The notes beneath the pieces were generated by a model. It had not been told where the DNA came from, ran no database searches, and was given only the letters and a program-made list of their open reading frames with translations. Below, piece by piece: positions 62,001-64,000 of a stretch of 64,000 bases of DNA; position 1 is the stretch's first letter, and every line of letters starts with the position of its first letter. Source of the stretch: Anastrepha obliqua (taxonomy: Eukaryota > Arthropoda > Insecta > Diptera > Tephritidae); NCBI RefSeq assembly GCF_027943255.1, contig NC_072893.1, forward strand, positions 5,518,001 through 5,582,000, written 5' to 3'. A program made the translations under genes and the position numbers.

Positions 62001-62608
62001 CGACGTTCGATAGCCGACCGATTATGATGTGGGTCAATGGGATAGATATTTTCACGAATCAACGGGTCTACTGCTGTATTAGGACCTTCCTCTGGTGTGG
62101 TGGCAAAAACACTGACATTGCTCGCTGCATTTGTTTGAAGCCATGGTGGTGGCACTATAGAAGAAAGACGTCTTTCGGATAATGGTGTTGGACCTTCCAT
62201 CCCCAGATTGTCAGCTATAGTAATAGACAAATTGATAAGTAAAATTTGTATACCTACGTTTAATCAGTTTATACTTACAGTCAACATTGATCGAGCGTGT
62301 CTTTTTAATGGCGCCCTTGCAAGACATACGCCTGCGCAATTGGCGTGGCCGCAAGTGTGCACCGTGGAGCTTCATCATGCCGCGGTGACTGAACGAGCGT
62401 AACAAGTGTTCGTCTAAATATGCCTGCACATCGGGATGCAACCGATCGGGGTAACCATCTTCGGTGCTTCCCAAAAAACTTAGATCTGTGATGGCCGAAG
62501 TATTCAAAAAATCTTTGAGGTTGCCCAACATCACCCGCGTGCCATTAATATATCCTGACTTGAGCTTACGCATTGTCTGAATCATGGCCAATGGTATTTT
62601 ATCTTGAT
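50004..62608 (-). CDS. PHKA: Phosphorylase b kinase regulatory subunit alpha, 3' part (5' exons outside the window)
   Basis: A large regulatory subunit of the kinase that activates glycogen phosphorylase. Nine minus-strand exons join in phase: 62608-62279, 62215-61999, 60414-60353 (tentative), 60160-59999, 51708-51398, 51251-51168, 51096-50829, 50773-50179 and 50109-50004. Family landmarks in order are [170 protein letters not shown] and [12 protein letters not shown]. The protein ends Cys-Val-Ile-Ala, a CaaX prenylation signal; mammalian alpha subunits are farnesylated at their C-terminus. The 62-nt exon was included because exons 62215-61999 and 60160-59999 do not join in phase without it. 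The N-terminal glucoamylase-like domain lies beyond the right end. Confidence 0.93.
52350..52920. mobile_element. Possible non-autonomous element with subterminal inverted repeats
   Basis: agttcatattacaacaaaaa then ccatata (52421-52447) is inverted at about 52875-52905 (complement agttcatacctcaacaaaac then catata), with more complementary blocks inside (tttttacaa/ttgtaaaaa). cagtcagcgttaaaataaag at 52351 looks like a Tc1-type end. Internal ggctcaaaaatcg is shared with 55942. Exact ends are uncertain. Confidence 0.4.
52948..53420 (-). mobile_element. Internally deleted mariner (irritans-like) with intact inverted repeats
   Basis: Left end ttagattggggaaaaagaaa, and complement of right end ttagtttgggaaaaaagaaa, about 28 bp of inverted repeat flanked by TA on both sides (52946-52947 and 53421-53422). 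The interior on the minus strand carries the transposase N-terminal part: [17 protein letters not shown], then [20 protein letters not shown] and [11 protein letters not shown]. The catalytic domain is deleted. The 473-bp copy is non-autonomous. Confidence 0.88.
53465..53570 (+). mobile_element. Short CAA-tailed retroposon copy
   Basis: aacgacccggatttactata, tatccggccaaggactgtca, ccagcagcacttcctgtaca and tgtatgggaaatg, ending accgcaacaacaacaacag. Its 5' part is truncated relative to 26265-26412. It lies just right of the mariner element. Confidence 0.7.
54451..54800 (-). pseudogene. Endonuclease/exonuclease/phosphatase-fold fragment from a transposable element
   Basis: The minus-strand frame reads [17 protein letters not shown], then [48 protein letters not shown] and [12 protein letters not shown], ending in an acidic tail and stop at 54451. 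GDFNV, the Asp-Ala-Val-Phe block and the Ser-Tyr-His near the end are motifs 5 to 9 of the apurinic-endonuclease-like fold. The N-terminal half with the catalytic Glu is missing. The source could be a LINE or an endonuclease-bearing Helitron or helicase element. Confidence 0.7.
54921..55309. repeat. Inverted repeat combined with a direct repeat
   Basis: cgtccccagcaaaacctgcg at 54921-54940 is inverted at 55270-55290 (cacgcaggttttgctggggc). Immediately right of each copy the same direct sequence tgaccgaaactctaacaca follows (54941-54959 and 55291-55309, one mismatch). It lies beside the endonuclease fragment and may be the end structure of the same element. Confidence 0.6.
55448..55640 (+). repeat. 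tRNA-derived SINE, 3' part lost
   Basis: gccgtagccgaatgggttgg (A box) and cagttcgaatctcggtga (B box with one change) are followed by ttctaatagcgctcacccc and aaaagctcctcataaacata. The copy ends in AAAATA repeats, and the aggaggagctcgg block is absent. Confidence 0.85.
55665..55735 (-). repeat. tRNA-like sequence, probably the head of another SINE family
   Basis: On the minus strand, ggcgcgatagccgagcggct resembles an A box, and tttggttcgaatcaca a B box. The 3' half does not pair with the 5' end, so it is not a tRNA gene. It lies directly downstream of a SINE of a different family. Confidence 0.5.
56208..56922. mobile_element. Non-autonomous terminal-inverted-repeat element (copy 2)
   Basis: The ends are gtagcccgtttctgta (56208) and complement gtagcctgtttctgta (from 56922), 15 of 16 matching. 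The interior shares blocks with 41131-41695 and contains no transposase. A target-site duplication could not be defined with certainty. Confidence 0.7.
57005..57691. mobile_element. piggyBac-type MITE with TTAA target duplication
   Basis: A perfect 17-bp inverted repeat, gggggtcttctggtctc, bounds a 687-bp element, with TTAA directly outside each end (57001-57004 and 57692-57695). TTAA duplication is the hallmark of piggyBac insertion. The interior has A/T homopolymer runs and only weak minus-strand open frames without transposase motifs, so it is non-autonomous. Confidence 0.85.
58200..58520 (-). pseudogene. Tc1-type transposase C-terminal remnant
   Basis: The minus strand reads [20 protein letters not shown], a stop, then [20 protein letters not shown]. 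The latter is the D-L-N-P-I-E motif with the third catalytic acidic residue of Tc1 transposases. Stops show it is inactive. Confidence 0.7.
60545..60620 (+). mobile_element. Eroded short CAA-tailed retroposon copy
   Basis: ccacttcagcattccccaat, gtatgggaaatattttctgc and aaccacaacaatatc match the 3' half of the family in degraded form. Confidence 0.5.
60840..61370 (-). pseudogene. Tc1-type transposase remnant
   Basis: On the minus strand [20 protein letters not shown] contains the second catalytic Asp block (VIFTDET), and after frame changes [20 protein letters not shown] contains the third acidic residue. Further upstream, about 61200-61330, lies a degraded N-terminal region. It sits in an intron of phosphorylase kinase alpha in the same orientation. 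Confidence 0.75.
61366..61600 (+). repeat. tRNA-derived SINE copy
   Basis: The B box ggttcgaatct (61406-61416) is intact and the A box is lost. The body (ggtttcccctcggcaggcaa, cttccgagtgtacttctgcc, ctgccgtttggagtcggctt, caggtccctccatttgggga) runs to ccccaattatatatatg. The aggaggag block is deleted. Confidence 0.8.
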
Positions 62609-63555
62609 CTGTATGAAACATTTCAGTTGAATTAGAACTTATATTTTTAATGGAAAACGAAATTAAGTTAGTGAAAATGTGGTGGTTAGTGAAATGGTTT
62701 ATATATACATACATATGTATTTAGTAGTATTAGTAAATATTATGTACAGTGTTTTCTTTTCTTCAAAAAGTGTCCCCTCATTATATGATGACATTAAGAA
62801 AATGCTGCGCATTTCATACGAGAATGGAACAAGAAAAATTCGGGAAAAGAAAACACCACTAAGTAAGCATCTATTTAAAAATGTGTGAGTGTATGCATGC
62901 ATTGAAATATGTGGGAAATAGCGATTTAGAGTTTTAGGACCGGGGATGTGTGTATGTATATGTAGATTCAAGTCTAATTCTGAGATTTTACTTCAAACAA
63001 GAATAAAATTTAAGGTTTTTTGACATCTTATTAGTACTTACTTAAATAATTGAGAATATTCATCGAAATGAGAATTTTTTTTTTACCAATCAAGATAGAA
63101 ATGGATTTGATGAGAAAAGTGATTTCAAATTAAAGCTCAAAGTAGTGGTGTTATTAGCATAACGCCATAAATTCGCTGGTCGAACCAACATATGGGCAAC
63201 ACTGCAATCGATTACAGGTGCCATGGCATAATTCCGTAGTCATAACCATAGCTGTAGAGACCAATTGAATTTAGGATTTTCGCCGTAACCATAAGCAGTT
63301 GCATTTTGTTGCATTCTGATTTGCTGCGTTGGGGTATTTATGTTGTTATCTTTTCTTTAGTTTCTGGCACCTCTACTTTGAACTTAAAGCTGAAAAATCT
63401 TTGTCTTTTTACTCTATTTTTTATGATAACAAACTTCCTGTTTTTTTTTAATAAAATAGGCACGCTGCTTTAATAATCGATTCTACAGATTTACAGATTC
63501 GGTTATTTTCATAAAGTGTAATTTTGTAATCTAGCATTTTTACTAAGTCGGACGG
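62609..63555. other. Intron of phosphorylase kinase alpha, nothing recognised
   Basis: The sequence upstream of exon 62608-62279 on the minus strand is AT-rich with CATATG-type repeats. No further exon or transposon was identified before the LINE fragment. Confidence 0.5.
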
Positions 63556-63559
63556 TCCA

Positions 63560-64000
63560 AAAATTTTCTTGTAAATGCCCTTGTTGTTTGTTGTTGTTTT
63601 TAACAGCGTAGTTAGCCCTTTAAATGCCCTTAAGCCCTTTTGGTGTCCTTTCACCCCTACTTTGGCTAGTTGCTATTGACGAAGTTCTGATAATGCTAAA
63701 TAAGTGTGGGGTTAAGGTAGGAGAGTGCGCCAAATCAATTCTGACAAAACGGAGCTGGTGCTATTTACCAGAAAATATAAACCTCCACCCTTTCAACTTC
63801 CCAAATTAAACAACCACGTTCTCCCGCTTTCCTCGGAAGTTAGGTATCTTGGAGTGATACTTGACTCCAAACTCTATTGGAAGCTACACATTGAAAATCG
63901 GGGAAAGAAGACCAGTATAGCCTTTACTCCAGCAAATCTATGTACGGTAAAAAATGGGGTCTCAAGCTACAGGTCGCGTTGTGGATGTACAACGCAGTGG
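63560..64000 (+). pseudogene. LINE reverse transcriptase fragment, running off the window
   Basis: From about 63640, GVLSPLLWLVAIDEVLIMLN matches the conserved palm motif before the catalytic YxDD. The segment with YxDD is deleted. Then, in another frame, KTELVLFTRKYKPPPFQLP, LPLSSEVRYLGVILDSKLYW and KLHIENR follow, typical of jockey/R1-type elements. Just upstream (63560-63605) the complement of a LINE 3' end (gctgttaaaaacaacaac) lies in opposite orientation. Confidence 0.75.

Noticed and set aside
63448..63654. Minus-strand 68-codon frame upstream of phosphorylase kinase alpha exons
   Set aside because: Overlaps the reversed LINE tail and does not match the kinase subunit family.

Overview
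This window is AT-rich nuclear DNA from an insect, most likely a true fruit fly (Tephritidae) or a close schizophoran fly. Coding exons match fly or animal orthologues, many introns are short, and intergenic DNA and long introns are full of decayed transposons. The family-level guess is inference: it rests on the general look of the proteins and repeats, not on a search.

Layout. 1-14.2 kb is a gene-poor stretch of transposon remnants: LINE reverse-transcriptase tails, mariner pieces and copies of a tRNA-derived SINE. 14.2-25.2 kb is a compact housekeeping cluster: a WDR6-type WD40 protein (+), ARL2BP/BART (-), a FAM210/DUF1279 mitochondrial protein (-), ZPR1 (+) and a short complex I NDUFA3-like subunit (+). 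25.2-29.7 kb is repeats and the Nup153 upstream region. 29.8-42.9 kb is the nucleoporin Nup153 in eight exons, with intron 6 swollen to 5.4 kb by insertions. A second, 338-codon open frame starts exactly at the last Nup153 exon. 45.7-46.8 kb holds a candidate five-exon gene of unknown function on the minus strand. It is divergent from CCT2 (46.9-49.4 kb, chaperonin beta), with start codons 64 bp apart. 50.0-62.6 kb is the 3' half of the phosphorylase kinase alpha regulatory subunit (-); its upstream exons lie beyond the window. Its 8.3 kb intron is another transposon reservoir. A LINE fragment runs off the right end.

The genes are unrelated housekeeping functions: tRNA wobble modification, Arl2 signalling, mitochondrial biology, nuclear pore, protein folding and glycogen breakdown. 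No operon-like logic links them. Exon boundaries were placed by hand from GT/AG (once GC/AG) sites, and every multi-exon model was checked for reading phase.

Most worth a second look: the alternative frame at the Nup153 3' end, reachable by skipping a 65-nt exon; the unrecognised gene divergent from CCT2; a SINE family with about ten copies; a short retroposon with a CAA-repeat tail and target-site duplications; three terminal-inverted-repeat elements with clear ends; and a 61-bp inverted repeat at 23.4 kb. I saw no prokaryotic-type system, CRISPR array or functional tRNA gene.
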